Below are positions 1-12,044 of a DNA stretch of 64,000 bases, one piece after another. The position numbers and the translations under genes are program-made. The stretch spans positions 124,001-188,000 of the forward strand of contig JAMAHW010000070.1 of NCBI GenBank assembly GCA_023627715.1, given 5' to 3'. This DNA comes from Periconia sp. R9002 (taxonomy: Eukaryota; Ascomycota; Dothideomycetes; Pleosporales; Periconiaceae). The stretch's first letter is position 1. Each line of letters starts with the position of its first letter. The notes beneath the pieces are model-generated. The model was given only the letters and a program-made list of their open reading frames with translations. It searched no databases and was not told where the DNA came from.

Positions 1-3000
1 AACAGCTGCAGCACGCCACCCCGTGATGTGGACATGTGGGACCGCCGCTCCACGCGCTGCCGGCGTTCCATGATTCCAGACAAGCGTCATTTGTGCATTT
101 CCCATTGCTTTCTTCTCGCCGTGACTTTGATTTTCCACGGCCTTGCCCGTTCCCGGCCAATCAAATCTAAACTTAAAAAAATTGTGGCTGGTGCTGGTGG
201 CCGAATAAATGCCCGATACAATGTCTGGCCGTCCACGTCCAAAGGGCTGCATCTTGCCGTGTTTGCATCTTGCATCCTTCTGCATTCAGTGCGCATCCAG
301 CCGTGGTCCTACCAACTGCGGAGCATCCCATTTTGCACATGGGACGGCGTGGGGGGTGATGCAACCCCACGTGATGACATACAACCAACAATGGGCATTG
401 CGAGTTGATCATGGCTGCGAGAAAGCAGGGAATATGATCATCAGGGCTGACATGGACAAGGAGGCACGGCGTTGGGATGGCAATGGGGAGGGGAGTCCGA
501 CGAACAGGACAGATCATGGTCATGTCGCAAGCCCTCCTCTTTCGACTGCGACGGCCAGTGATTGTGACAGTGACCAAAAGGAAAATCTTTTCTCCGCCCG
601 CAAACTGGTCACAGAAAACATGGTCTTTGTTGGGCGTCTTATCCGCAGTGTAGAAGCACAAATGCATGCATGTGGTTCCATAGGAGAAACAAGGTTTGAG
701 AGGGGAAGACGTAAGACTGAGTGAGAAGTGCCGGAGAAACTGTGTTTCGCCTACCATTCCGCGCTCGATTGGTACATGGTTCGAATATGTACCCTGTTCC
801 GCTTCGTTCCTCACGCTGCATCAGGGTGTTGGCAAGTGAGAGATCAGGGATGTGAGCCTGCAATCCCGCACCCGCGAAAGTGAGTGCAATGCGTGCTCAG
901 AATGTGTGCAACAGAGTTTAAAAGATCTTTGCCGATGACGACAGCATGTAACCCTCTAGTTGCACATTTCTTCTTTGAGACTGTTGTGCTGGCCCAACCG
1001 GTGAAGAGAAGTCAATCTGATCTTGCATCCATGCGGCGGAGTCGCCTCCGAGGAGCGGGAAGGCTCCATCAACAGAGATAAGCAGCGGCGTAGCGGAGCA
1101 GTCAAATCGGCATGACCATCAACAGCGAATGGTCTGGACTTGGCCCGCATTCATCACGAGTGGAAACTTTGAGAGGGTACGCGGTAGATGCCGTCTCTCC
1201 TTGGGTCAGTGGTCCTCTGAGAGGTTCAGGGACTCGGTCCCCACTGGCAGCGAGCATCCCACACGAGTGATGCGCGGGTATGCGCGTTATATTGTGCATA
1301 CATGAGGGAGTACCGGTAGATGGCGACAAGGCAGCGTGGCCCAAGAAGACAGGACAATGGCAGCGGCTCAATACGACGTAGCGTAAACCGGGGCCATGGA
1401 CTTGTGGCAGCAGGCAAGCGTTCCATGACCCGTCGCGGGCTGAGGGATGATGATCGGGAGGCCAGGCTTAACCGTTTCAAACGTGATGGCTAGCACACTG
1501 GGGCCAACTGGTGCCAGCGCCCTTGCCAGGAGGCGTCAGGGACTAAATAAGGCTGCGAGGTCGGTTCCACTGCGTCGGGACGCTGCGTTTCGCCCGTCAC
1601 CTACTTAGCCGCTGCAAATATCCTCATGACAGGGTGTGGTGCTGCACCCAACGCCTTTCCCCTCCCCTCCGGGCCTAGCTCGCCGTGCCGTGCTTTTGGT
1701 GATCCAATCTCGGTCATAATTCCCCTTGGAAGCAGGTGGGTGGAATTTCGACTAGCTGACTGACGATGGTGTGGTGAGGAAAGAGACAAAATGCGATGAT
1801 GACGGTGGATTTCAAAGGAGAGGTGGTGAGAGGCGCAGTAAATAGAAGATACTGTAGAAGATGGAAAATAGAAGGTGGGTGGGAAGAGGACGACAGCTGC
1901 AGCGAACAGACGGGGCTAGGCCCAACTGGGATCAGGGATGGACCGTGCAGCTCACGTGCCCACCAACGAATGCGCACGTGTTGGGGTTGGCGTACATCTC
2001 GTACAGAAGTATGTATGTACTTATCCAGGGATCGCTACAGTCTTGCCCACCCACACCGCTGGCACACTGACTGACGGTGGGTGGCACGCCCATCATCTTC
2101 ATCTTCATCCTCCTCGATCCTTCATCCTCCTCTTCAGCTCGCCGCTCCACGGTGGTCAAAATGCGCCGTCGTAATCCGCCGGTACCCCCTCTCGCCCGCT
2201 CGCCTCCCACGGGCTTTGGACACGTACGTTTCTCATCACCATGCATCCTTCCATGATGAATGATTACATGCATTATGCATAACGATGTACATATGAACGC
2301 CCAGGCACACCACACGGACGGTGAAGAGCTGATGGCCGTTGGACGGCTCCACGCTCGTACTATTCCCATTGTACAGTACAGTACAGTACAGTACACTGAT
2401 CGTACATGGAAGACTTCAGTGAACAGCACAAATCACGTCAGCTGGCGACCCAGTCTGTCGGGCCCTGCAAATGCAAGTGTGCAGGCTCATCACGACCCGT
2501 TCTGGACGATGCATCACACAGCTGCTCCGTGTCGCTTTCTGCTGGCCCTGCACTTGCAGTCGTTGCTACCGCGCGGCCGTCGCCCACTGGGAGCAGGGAG
2601 AGGGCTGCGCACGACAATAACGGATTGCCTGCTGTATAGTGATCCACGATGACTCGCAGCTTTGGGAACTGAAGAGAAGAGCCATGGCCATGGGGTGCAG
2701 CGCAGGGGGGGTGGGGGTCAGCACAATAAGAGCATGCACACACTCACTGCTCACACACCACCAACGGCCAAGGCAGGAGGAGGAATGTCGAGGGCCATGG
2801 GCCGTTTGCTCCGTGGGTTGCGTATGGAGGGATGCACAACGCTTAGGCTGGCGCAAGTCATGTCGTGCGTGGTGCATGCTGCAGGTATGGCCTTCCAATC
2901 GCGTGCCCACCGACCGCAGTCGGGATCCGGAGCACGGGACAGGGTAGGCCTCGGGTTCGCTGGCGGGCTCCCGCTCGCCCCCGTCACCGTCACCCTTCTT

Positions 3001-3100
3001 CTTACTTACCGGCAGCCTGCTCTACCAACCTAGCCCTAGCCGAGGCCTCATACCAGACTGACATGCAACGTTCACACAGATGGCTATATCACCGCTCACA
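1..3100. other. Gene-free stretch, left edge
   Basis: No open frame here looks coding: the longest (about 213 codons, minus strand 173-814) has erratic composition, no recognisable domain and overlapping frames of similar length on the other strand. The sequence is mixed in composition, with several CACGTG hexamers (near 355, 1956 and 1974) and a pentanucleotide repeat at 2371-2395. It is probably intergenic or the upstream region of a gene beyond the left edge. Confidence 0.6.
2371..2395. repeat. (GTACA)5 microsatellite
   Basis: Five perfect tandem copies of GTACA. The unit contains the palindrome GTAC, so the tract can pair with itself. It lies in gene-free DNA. Confidence 0.9.
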
Positions 3101-5440
3101 TATAGGTACCTATACCACCTCCTGATTCAGCCCAGCCAAGTCCGCCGCATTGCCATGCCCCCCTCACACCATCCTCGTCATCTCGCTCCCTAGATGCAAA
3201 CCCACCAAAATCGGATTTTCCGGCAGGGATGACCCGGTTCCGCGCTCTGGGCACGCCTTCCATTCCTCTTTGGGCCGCCCTTTGTTTTCCTTTTTTTTTT
3301 TCCGCCCCTCCCATTGGCCTGCATTTACCCGCTCATCGTACGTTCCCACTCTCCCCCCTCCAGCCAACACTCTCCCTCCTTCACTCGCACGGCCACGCGC
3401 ACATACACACTACCAATCGTCTGGCGTGCTTACCGTTAGGCGACTTGCCGTTGCATCTTGACACAAGACGGCAAAAAAAGACAGATCCTTTTGCCTTTCT
3501 TCGTCAACAAGTCCCTCACGATTGGCTTGCGCCCCCCCTTTTAATTCTCCTAGCATTTCTCCACTCGGCTCCTCGTTTCGCTGCTTATGCATCCATTTCT
3601 TTGTTTATGAAAATCCCCATCCTACCTACATATGCGTCATGGAAACAATCGACGTCTCTGAACACCATACCTATCATAACATGACGAGCATGTGCACAAC
3701 GGAATTGTACAGGGTCCCCCTTTCTTTCCATCGAGGATCCACCCATCAGCAGCAGCAGCAGCAGCAGCAGCAGCTTCTCAATTAACATTGAACCTGACGG
3801 TATAACGCATCACGCAATGCCCCGCTCTGCCCTATCCGTCCAGATGGTTGATGGCCGAGAACACATGGCATTATCATAATGCCCGTTATACTATAGCCAT
3901 CCGTCCTCGACTGTGAACCATCAAAACGACGCAATCGTGAACCATTTCCAAAACGCCTTCTTCACCAAGTACCGACATGAAAGTACTCGCCGCCTGTTTA
4001 ACATCCACTCGCCCTACGTGACGTTCCTTTGCGAATTTGCGCTTGTGTTTTGCCTCATGTTGCAGCAAGGGGCTTGCGCGCAAATTCTCCAGAAGCGAAC
4101 TATATTGCCCATTCTGATATACCCGCACAGGGCAAGGTTCCAATCGGAGACGCCATGCACGTCAGAATGAGTCTGTCTCGCGCGCACAGGTGCGAGCTCA
4201 GCACAAAACGCTGTATTCTCGCCTTCCTTGGGGATTGGGTGGATGGAGCCGTCCATTCAGTCACGTAAAGGGGGCCGGGTCAGGTAATAGTTCAATCCTT
4301 CTTCTCGTCCATATACTGCCAAGTGTGGAACAAAAAGAAGAGAAAAGAAGATCGATCCACTCTTTCACATTATTTATATCAACCACGCGCGCATACGTGC
4401 GGTTTTTTTGCGCGCGTGCCGGAGCAAACTGTTTTATCAACCCCCTCCCCCCCCCTTCCTTTTTATTAATACTCGGCAAACGGCCATGTAATAATCTTAC
4501 ATGCTCGCCACACCGCGTTAGTCACGTCACATCACATCTCATTCGTGTCTCGGTGCCTTTCTTCAGCTTTCCCTCCCCTTTTTGTTAACTGCGATAGGGC
4601 TCGGACTCGGTTTCGCATTTCTCTACGTCCTAAGACGATTGTGGCTTGTGATGAGGTAGTTTTTAGTAAGTGGGGGAGGTATTCCGGTGGATTGAACAAT
4701 TGTGTTCGGACGCACGGAAAGTGGAGGTTGCTGGACGCATCGGGACGACGCCACACATATCGGGACGTCGGTCGCGTAAATAAGCGTTTGTGCACGATGC
4801 TTTTGACTTTCCATCACATATACATAGGGAGTGGAGAGGGGGGCTAGAAACGTGGTTTGCAATTCAGCTGGAACCTCAGGGTGGAGCTCAACTTCTCTTC
4901 TTCGTCTTCTCCATCGTACTCATGAGCCGAAAGAAGAAAAAGGGCAACGGGATGTCTGCGGTTCGCAAGTCGTAGCCGGATTCGAACAAACCGTCCGTTC
5001 ATCCCCCGCACGCAGCAGCCAGCATTCCCGACCCGACCCGACCGTTGTTGTTGTTTTTTTTCTTTTCACCGTTCGTCACCTTGTACAACGAGATCACGCA
5101 CTCGTCCTGCATCCCGACAAGGATCGCGGGGAAGAGGGGGGAGACGCGATCGACCATACGAGATAGGGCAGGCAGGCAAACACATCACCACCACCCATAC
5201 GACCTCAGCCCTTTTTCCTCCCCACCTTTCAATCCTCACCTCCCTTTCCTTTCCTTTCCTTCACTCATCTACTTCCCAACCAGCACGCGGGTACGCAGGT
5301 TACATGGTTTTTGTTCTAGCTTCGGCACTCATTCCATCGAATCCCGTATGCATGCGTGTAAGCTAGCGTTTTTTTTCTTTTGTTTCAACCACACATACAG
5401 CTACACCTACAGCTACAGCTCCCTTAGCTGAGCGTGCGTA
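3100..5440. other. Pyrimidine-rich (+) gene-free stretch
   Basis: The plus strand is strongly C+T-rich, with many runs of T and C and repeated CTTT or CCTC blocks. Fungal promoters and 5' leaders often look like this on the sense strand. No frame carries a credible protein; the open frames are products of the low complexity (Phe, Ser, Pro and Leu runs). It could be a leader or promoter of an unseen plus-strand transcript. Confidence 0.5.
3747..3773. repeat. (CAG)9 trinucleotide repeat
   Basis: Nine perfect CAG units. Two overlapping short frames would read it as poly-Gln (plus) or poly-Leu (minus), but neither frame looks like a gene. Confidence 0.95.
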
Positions 5441-6049
5441 CAGTACGAGGGTTGAAACGCGTAAGACGAGGGAGAGGGGAGGGGTTGACGTGCATGCAAT
5501 GTAATGTAATGCATATGCAGGTCTTATTTTCGGTCTGATGATCGGTGAAGCGAGGGAGAGTCCGCTCAGCGTGTGAGTGGGTGAGGTATTTCGCGTACTT
5601 TGTTGCTTGGAGTGGAAGGGTATAATACGTGCGTATGTGTGTGGGTAGGTGAGACTGGGGAAGAAGGGGGGAAGGAAGAGGTGGATTGGATTGGATTGTT
5701 TGGGTATGCAAGGTAGGTAGGTAGGTTAGGGTGTGTGGTTTTACAAGGTAATGCATGCCCATTAGAGGTTGAGATGGTGCGTCGCTATGTATGTATGCGG
5801 ACTACGTTTTACCTTTAAGCGCTACATACATACTCTACATACATACTCTACATAGTCTAGGTAGGTATGTGACACATCAATGTACATATGGTATTTAAAC
5901 ATCTAGGCGTTTAATTACTAAGTTCCCTTCTTCCATCAAGATGCAAACTTATACTCTTCTTTCCCCCCTTTTAAACCCCGCTCCTCTCCTTTGCTTCCTA
6001 TCCAACGGGAAAAAAAACACAGAAATGAATAATACTCTGTGTATCCTTG

Positions 6050-6053
<4 letters not shown>

Positions 6054-6086
<33 letters not shown>
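6054..6086. repeat. (TC)n dinucleotide tract
   Basis: About 16 uninterrupted TC units, bordered by T-rich and C-rich sequence. Low-complexity spacer. Confidence 0.95.
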
Positions 6087-6091
<5 letters not shown>

Positions 6092-7368
6092 CCCTTTTAC
6101 TTACATGTTGATATTGATATTACCTATAAGCTACGGCTTACTTACCTACCCTTAACGCTCCTATAAGATTAGATCCCCTTCGCTCGGCCCGAGCGCCCCC
6201 CTATCCGCGCGCCGAAACCCCGAAATCAATACGGAATGAAATTTCAGCGTAAGCGTGCTTGCGTGCGTGCGTGTAAGCTAAGCCAACGTAAAGTAAGATG
6301 GTAAGCTAGATAGGTGGGTTAGGGAGATCCTAGGCGCGCCATGTGAGATGTTGTGAGACTGATATAGTGGGGGATAGTATTGCGAAAGATTAGATGAGAT
6401 GGATGCAGGTTCATGTCATGGATTATCATATTATATTGTAGATGTAATCTCGGGTTTCTCTATGACTACATCCATGAAGCGGAGAACGAATCGAAACGAA
6501 TAAGGATGAAGTGGAATAGGTTTTGAGTGAGAGTGCAGATTATCGATTGGGATCAACGTGAAGTTTTCTTAATTCCCTATTTTTTTTTCAAGGGGAAGGG
6601 GGGTTGGTTTGGTTTTGAGAGAAGAGGAGGTAGGGAGTAGACTCCATTCGTCTACTATTGATTTTTTCTTTTCTTTTGTGGGATTCGAAGGGTGTGTGTG
6701 TGTGTGATGCCGGATAAATATGTTGGGTTGGTTGATGTTCAATGTGGTGGGTGGGGCGAGGGGAAAGAAAAAATAAGACAACATTTGATTTGATTGATGT
6801 TTTGCATGTTAGTTTCTTAGGGGGGGTTGTTTTTTGTGTGGATGTGGAGGTGGAGGTGTCAGACGACGTTTCTCGTGTCGTGTAGTCTACATACATATGC
6901 AAACCGGTCAAATCTTGGCCAAGAAAATCGTAAGGACCGACCGGAAGCCAGGTGGATGGATGCATGGATGCATACCTAGAACAAGTAACTAACTACGCAC
7001 TCGTATTGATTGATGTTTTCTTACCTCTCAAGCGCTACTTACACCGATCGATCTTTGTTTTATTCCCTGCACCCCAGACCCCTCATCATCCGGACCCAAG
7101 CTGAAGTTCGGTTGGAGGTGAGGTAGTCTGAAGTAGCGGTCGAAGACACGAACATCGTTCTCGCATTTGAGTGGATCCGGCTTGAATTTCCGAAGAGCAG
7201 CGGGTGTGGCGCTCGCATCTGCGCTTGCGCTAGTTTAGACTAATATAATGCATTGATTGCATGTATGCTAGGTACATTGCGTTATAATTTAGGTGCCGCA
7301 GATGGTACGTGTGGTCTTTTTTTTGGTGGCGGGGGTCTGGACTCTTGGGAGATCATTGATGGCTTTGT

Positions 7369-7369
<1 letters not shown>

Positions 7370-7402
<33 letters not shown>
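7370..7402. repeat. Poly(T) run, 33 nt
   Basis: Thirty-three consecutive T on the plus strand. It could be a decayed poly(A) tail of a minus-strand retroposed copy, but no retroelement remnant is visible beside it. Confidence 0.95.
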
Positions 7403-7403
<1 letters not shown>

Positions 7404-7800
7404 GTGGGTGCTTGGGGGAGGTGTATGTGTGTATGTGTGTATGGAGGGATGGAAGGGGGGAAGGAAGGAGGATGAGTGAGGGGTAGATGGGGATGGAGTA
7501 ACAGAGTAAGATGCACACGTGCGTCTTTCTATTTTGTGGTGATGTAGAGGCTGAGGTGGGTATGTTATTCGTCGTTAGTGTGTTGGGCGTGTTCACACGG
7601 GGGAGGAGAAGGGCGGAAAGTTGGAGAGAAGGAAGAGGATAAACTTGAAGCGCGATATTCAGTTGCAATGGTATTTACGCTGTCTCTGTTGTTTTTGTAA
7701 TTGGAGAGGGTGGTTTATGCAGATGTTGGCAGGTATGGAGGTTGTTTTTGCTTTCTTTGCTAGGTGCATACATGACAGGAGTACCTAGGTGAAGACTTTG

Positions 7801-10800
7801 AACTGATAGATGCATCAACAAGCTCTCCGCATGCGTAATAGTATAGCCCCTACCTACACAGCTTCTACGAGGTACACGTGAATGATGAGCTGTGTCTTTG
7901 TAGCAAGGAGTTGGTCGCCCGGGGATAAGCGGAAAAACAATTTGGGGAATGAATATGGCTGTGCCTAACTTTTGGAGTATAGGTGGTCTGCCTCCTTTAG
8001 TTGTCTTATTTCAGTTGTGGTATAATACCCTGTAGGGTATATGGTTTCATTCTGCAGGCTCCCCACCTGCATTGTGCCCTATTTGTAGCAAACTACTCAA
8101 ATCAAATCAATGGCCATGTTTGTTTGTGCGAAATTTTGATATGCTGGATGTGTCGCATCAAGGAAGAGACAGCTGGCTTTTGAGATTGCTGTCTCCTAGC
8201 GTGCGTTACATGCGTATGTACGTATTCACGCATTTTATAGTTTGTTTTTACCATTGCATTGACTACTTGCTTGTGCATGAGTCTAGGCGTTTCCGTAACC
8301 ATTCATCGGTGTCGACAGACACTGCCAGTAATTTAATTACAATGGGGACGATGATTCTTCCTTCCTTGTCCATACATAAACACACACATACCTACCTGTA
8401 TCGCATATGCACACGAAATCTAACCCCAGCGCATCGATCCCCTCGAACCCTGAACCCTGCACGTCACTCTCAACCACAAAAGCAACCCCCCTCCTCTTTC
8501 CTCTCTGCCCTTTTTCCTTTTTCTCTTTCCCCACTACTCCGATGCTACCTACTGGTGCTCGCTCCGGGAGCCCTCACTCGCGCGCAGCCTACTCCGAGTC
8601 ATTTATCACACCGTTCGCTGGCGATGCTCCACCGCATCTCTACTTCAAACCCAACTCACATGCCCCCGTATGCAAGCGCACGCGCGCAGCCCGGCGGTGC
8701 CGCAATCTAATGTTGTCTCATGTGCAAATCCTGTGTCCTCCGCTGCACGGCACTGGGTCAGGTGGAGCTAGCTGTTTATAAAACTAAGCTGCGTCCCCTC
8801 CTTGCCGGCTTCTTTGACCGACCAAACCGGATCTTCTCCCTTCGCTTTCTGGCGCGCGTGCGATCAATGGGTGCGTGGATGGAGTTTCGGACATGCGGCT
8901 CTTGGTTGTTTGGGACTTGCTTGTGACAAAAGAAAAAAAGGCGTTTTCGAGCGATATCGGCCGACTCTTGGGTTTTGTGAAAGAGGAGGAAGTATTGGGA
9001 TGGGAAGGATAGGATGCCTATTTTCTGGCGGTGGCGATTGGGTTCACGGTGAAGGTGAAGGTGAAGGTGAAGCGTGGCTGCATCGGTGGAATGATGGCCT
9101 GGTAGAGGGAAACATGACACATCACTGGGAGCTTGAGGCATGTACGAAAACTCGACGACAGACATTTGCACGGAACATGCCGACCAAGAAACAATGAACG
9201 CAAACCACACGGACCATAGCTACAGAGATCTTCCCAGACTCAAATGCGAGCTTACTGTATTGGCAATTTTCTTAGGCAATCTTCGACGCTTTTGCGCAAG
9301 GCGATCGCGCGATTCGGGCCGTCGTCTTCGAAAGTGCACAGTCTCTAGATGATACTTGGTCGAATCGCACCTGGACTTCCCTTAACCTGTCAATCTCCTC
9401 GAGGTCACCAACCAGTAACTACCACGTCGTCAACGGAGGACGATGATGCAGTCGCAGGCCAGAGACGCAGGTGCTTAATCTACATCAAATCTGACCAAGC
9501 AGGATCGATACGCTTTCGAAGATGTCCTGCAGTACATGCATGGCCAATCACCTCCCGTGATTGCGTCAAGGCGGCAATATTTGCTTTTTTCCCAAGAGAC
9601 GTACGTGCAGGAGCCTGCGTCTCGCAGATCGTATTCACTCGGTCAACGCGCTGCCAAACCACATTGCCGCTGTTTCGGCAACTCAGATTGCGCCTACGGC
9701 AAGTAACTTCCCCCCTTCTCAGATTCGCGGAAAACAAGATTTGCCCTTGCGTACGTCCAAACCTATTCTTCCAACATCGAAGCACTATGATACGCTGTCA
9801 CTCGCGCGTGATCACGCATCACGTTTCACTTTGCTCGCCACATCATCCGCTACCAACTTTTTTTCACTCCAACAACTTTCGTTATCCTTATTACGTTACG
9901 CTACCAAAGCGCAGACCTCCTTCTGGCATCGAAACCCTTGTGTATGCACCGCAAGGGCCGGGATACACCTGTCTCAGTGCAGTCCAGGCCCTCTTGACGG
10001 CTGCGGGTGCTCCCGGTTATCCGTCAACCTAGATTTTGACAAGAAACGGCACTTTTCGATCTCCATAGACTATTGAGCTAATCAAATTATGCTGTTCCCT
10101 TCACACAGCACCAGCCACCTTTCACAGTGTGCGCTGGCACCCGGACTCCCCCGAACCCTTTTATGCTCGGCACTCGTCGCACCCGCTTCCACGCCCGCAC
10201 GGGACGTTACGGGACGTTACGAGGCGTGAGTAGAGTTTGCGTCCCTGATGGAATAACGCAGTCTCTTTTGTTTCAATCCTGTGCTCGTGTTTCGCACGCG
10301 GGCTGTGACGGACGGAGTCGACACCCACCGTCTGTGTATCAATGAAACTCACGGTGTTCTGATATAAGTTCCCGAACGTATAATGATGCCAACAGCGCAA
10401 AAAAGTAAAAAAAAAGCAAACCCCTTTTTTCACTGTGATAAGAGAAGATGACTGATGGTGCGGCCCCTTCCGCACGCGCCATGTATATCCATCTCAATCA
10501 CAGTTTATCGATACGTTTTGTTGACAGATGACTCGCGAGAAAATCGCAGATACGTTGAATCCTGCCGTGACATCAGATTCAAGAAATAGGATCAACTGAG
10601 CTACGTAGCCACCTCACTAAAAAAAAAACTTGTCGCCATCAATTTACACACACACCAGAGCATCACCAGACCCTTCACCTACCTATCCTTCCCTCAGCAC
10701 ACTCAACTTCAACGTGACGTCCGCCCTGCGTACCATCAATGTAATATAATCATTTCTCTTTTCCCCCAAACACTGACTGCCTAACACTTAATTCGCGCAC

Positions 10801-12044
10801 ATGTACCTAACACGAAATAAACAAGCCGTGAGCTGACCAGTTCTCCATCTACCTGACCAACTACCCAATACATAGCAGAACCGTAATAACCAGAGAACAA
10901 ACCAACACTCCTTCCTAGAATGACTCATAATTCTTGTATACATAGCAGTAAATGAAACTTCGTCAGTGTACGAGACAAGACGTCCGTTCAAGGTGTACAT
11001 ACATAGCTAACTAGCGAGGTACTCAACTTAAGATACATACCCCGTGTTGTCTGCTAGGATTTTACTACCTATAAGCACGTATAGAAGGAGATAAGATGAA
11101 TCAGAACCAGCTGAGCAAGGGGAATAAACAATTAAAGAAGAATGCTGCTATGTCTATCCCCCCCCCTCTATATTAACGCGGTCTCGTTTAGTGAAGATGA
11201 TGAGGATAAAACTCGTGCTCTCGTGTCAATAGTATATCAAGAAATCACGTATCTCATTCGTTGTTTTTCTCACGGTAACTGCCATAATCCTAGACCTATT
11301 TGCGTAAAAACAAAGATTTTTATCTTCTCCTCCCCTCAAACAATTAAACCCTGGCTATCTGTGTACGGATCTATCGCGTCGTAACTAGTCCATAGAGACA
11401 GACAACTACGCCCTTTCTCACTTCTACTGAGGTCGTTATGTCCAATAGGTCATGGAATTTAACAAATTTAGGTCATCTGATTTGAGTCTTCCTAATCTAC
11501 TAAGGGGTGCTTATTAGTGTCTTGTGGTTTATATTAGATTTTCCAAGTCAAATTTAGGAATGGAAAGGTTAATAAGATAATAGATATCAAAAGCACCAAT
11601 ACCTACCTCCTTTACACCTTCTTCCCCCCCGCCCCTCCTTCTTCACAAATCAAAGAAAGAGGAAAAAGAAGACAAATAACGTCTACGTATCTAAGCAATA
11701 CAGGTACTTTTTATAGGTTCCCAAACCATCTCGCGTGACAAACCGCGCTGAGATGATTTAATCACGTGATGTAACGATCACCCTCGCAATGATCCTAAAG
11801 TACAGCCTTTATGGTGCCTATCATATACAAAACCGTCTCAAGGGTATTGTAAGGTTCGAGATGAATCAGAATTAACACACATTTCATGTTACCATAAAGA
11901 CACATATAAGCGACTCCATGCATCGCATTATAGTCTATCGTACATTGATCCATTCCCACCTAAGCAGCGCTGCCTCAGTAGTTGAGGATGACTCTCATCT
12001 TAGGTCAAGAAGTTCCTCTTTGCTGGTGTAAGCAAAGTCTTGGT
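7801..12044. other. Gene-free stretch before the helicase-like gene
   Basis: Several open frames of 200 codons or more exist (for example plus 8072-8710 and 9349-10032), but they overlap in several frames, have Ser/Arg/Pro/His-rich random composition and show no domain, so I do not call them. The stretch holds a GGTGAA x4 repeat (9048-9071), a GGGACGTTAC x2 repeat (10201-10220), a small palindromic hairpin at 8025-8040 and an ATCACGTGAT palindrome at 11761-11770. The last kilobase probably includes the 3' UTR of the minus-strand gene that ends at 12045. Confidence 0.5.

Larger units (their letters stand above)
5441..7800. other. Purine-rich (+) gene-free stretch with microsatellites
   Basis: Compared with the preceding block, the composition largely flips: much of the plus strand is G+A and G+T rich, so the minus strand carries the pyrimidine tracts. 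Exceptions include the CT repeat at 6054-6086. It contains GTAGGTAGG-like and ATACATAC repeats and a 33-nt T run. I see no coding frame with credible composition. Confidence 0.5.

Noticed and set aside
770..795. Possible tRNA T-arm (GTTCGAA in a 5-bp stem)
   Set aside because: The loop is offset from the TTCRANY pattern and there is no matching anticodon arm or acceptor stem.
173..814. 213-codon open frame on the minus strand
   Set aside because: Overlaps similar-length frames on the other strand, has Thr/His/Cys-rich random composition and no domain.
4965..4995. Possible minus-strand tRNA T-arm around a TTCGAATCC motif
   Set aside because: The bases flanking the loop do not form the required 5-bp stem and no D- or anticodon arm follows.
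7370..7402. Poly(T) run as a retroelement poly(A) tail
   Set aside because: No reverse transcriptase remnant, target-site duplication or coherent ORF next to it.
8072..8710. 212-codon plus-strand frame
   Set aside because: Low-complexity Ser/Pro/His/Arg composition from CT-rich DNA, no recognisable domain.
9349..10032. 227-codon plus-strand frame
   Set aside because: Overlapped by a second plus-strand frame of 171 codons and a minus-strand frame; composition not protein-like and no domain seen.
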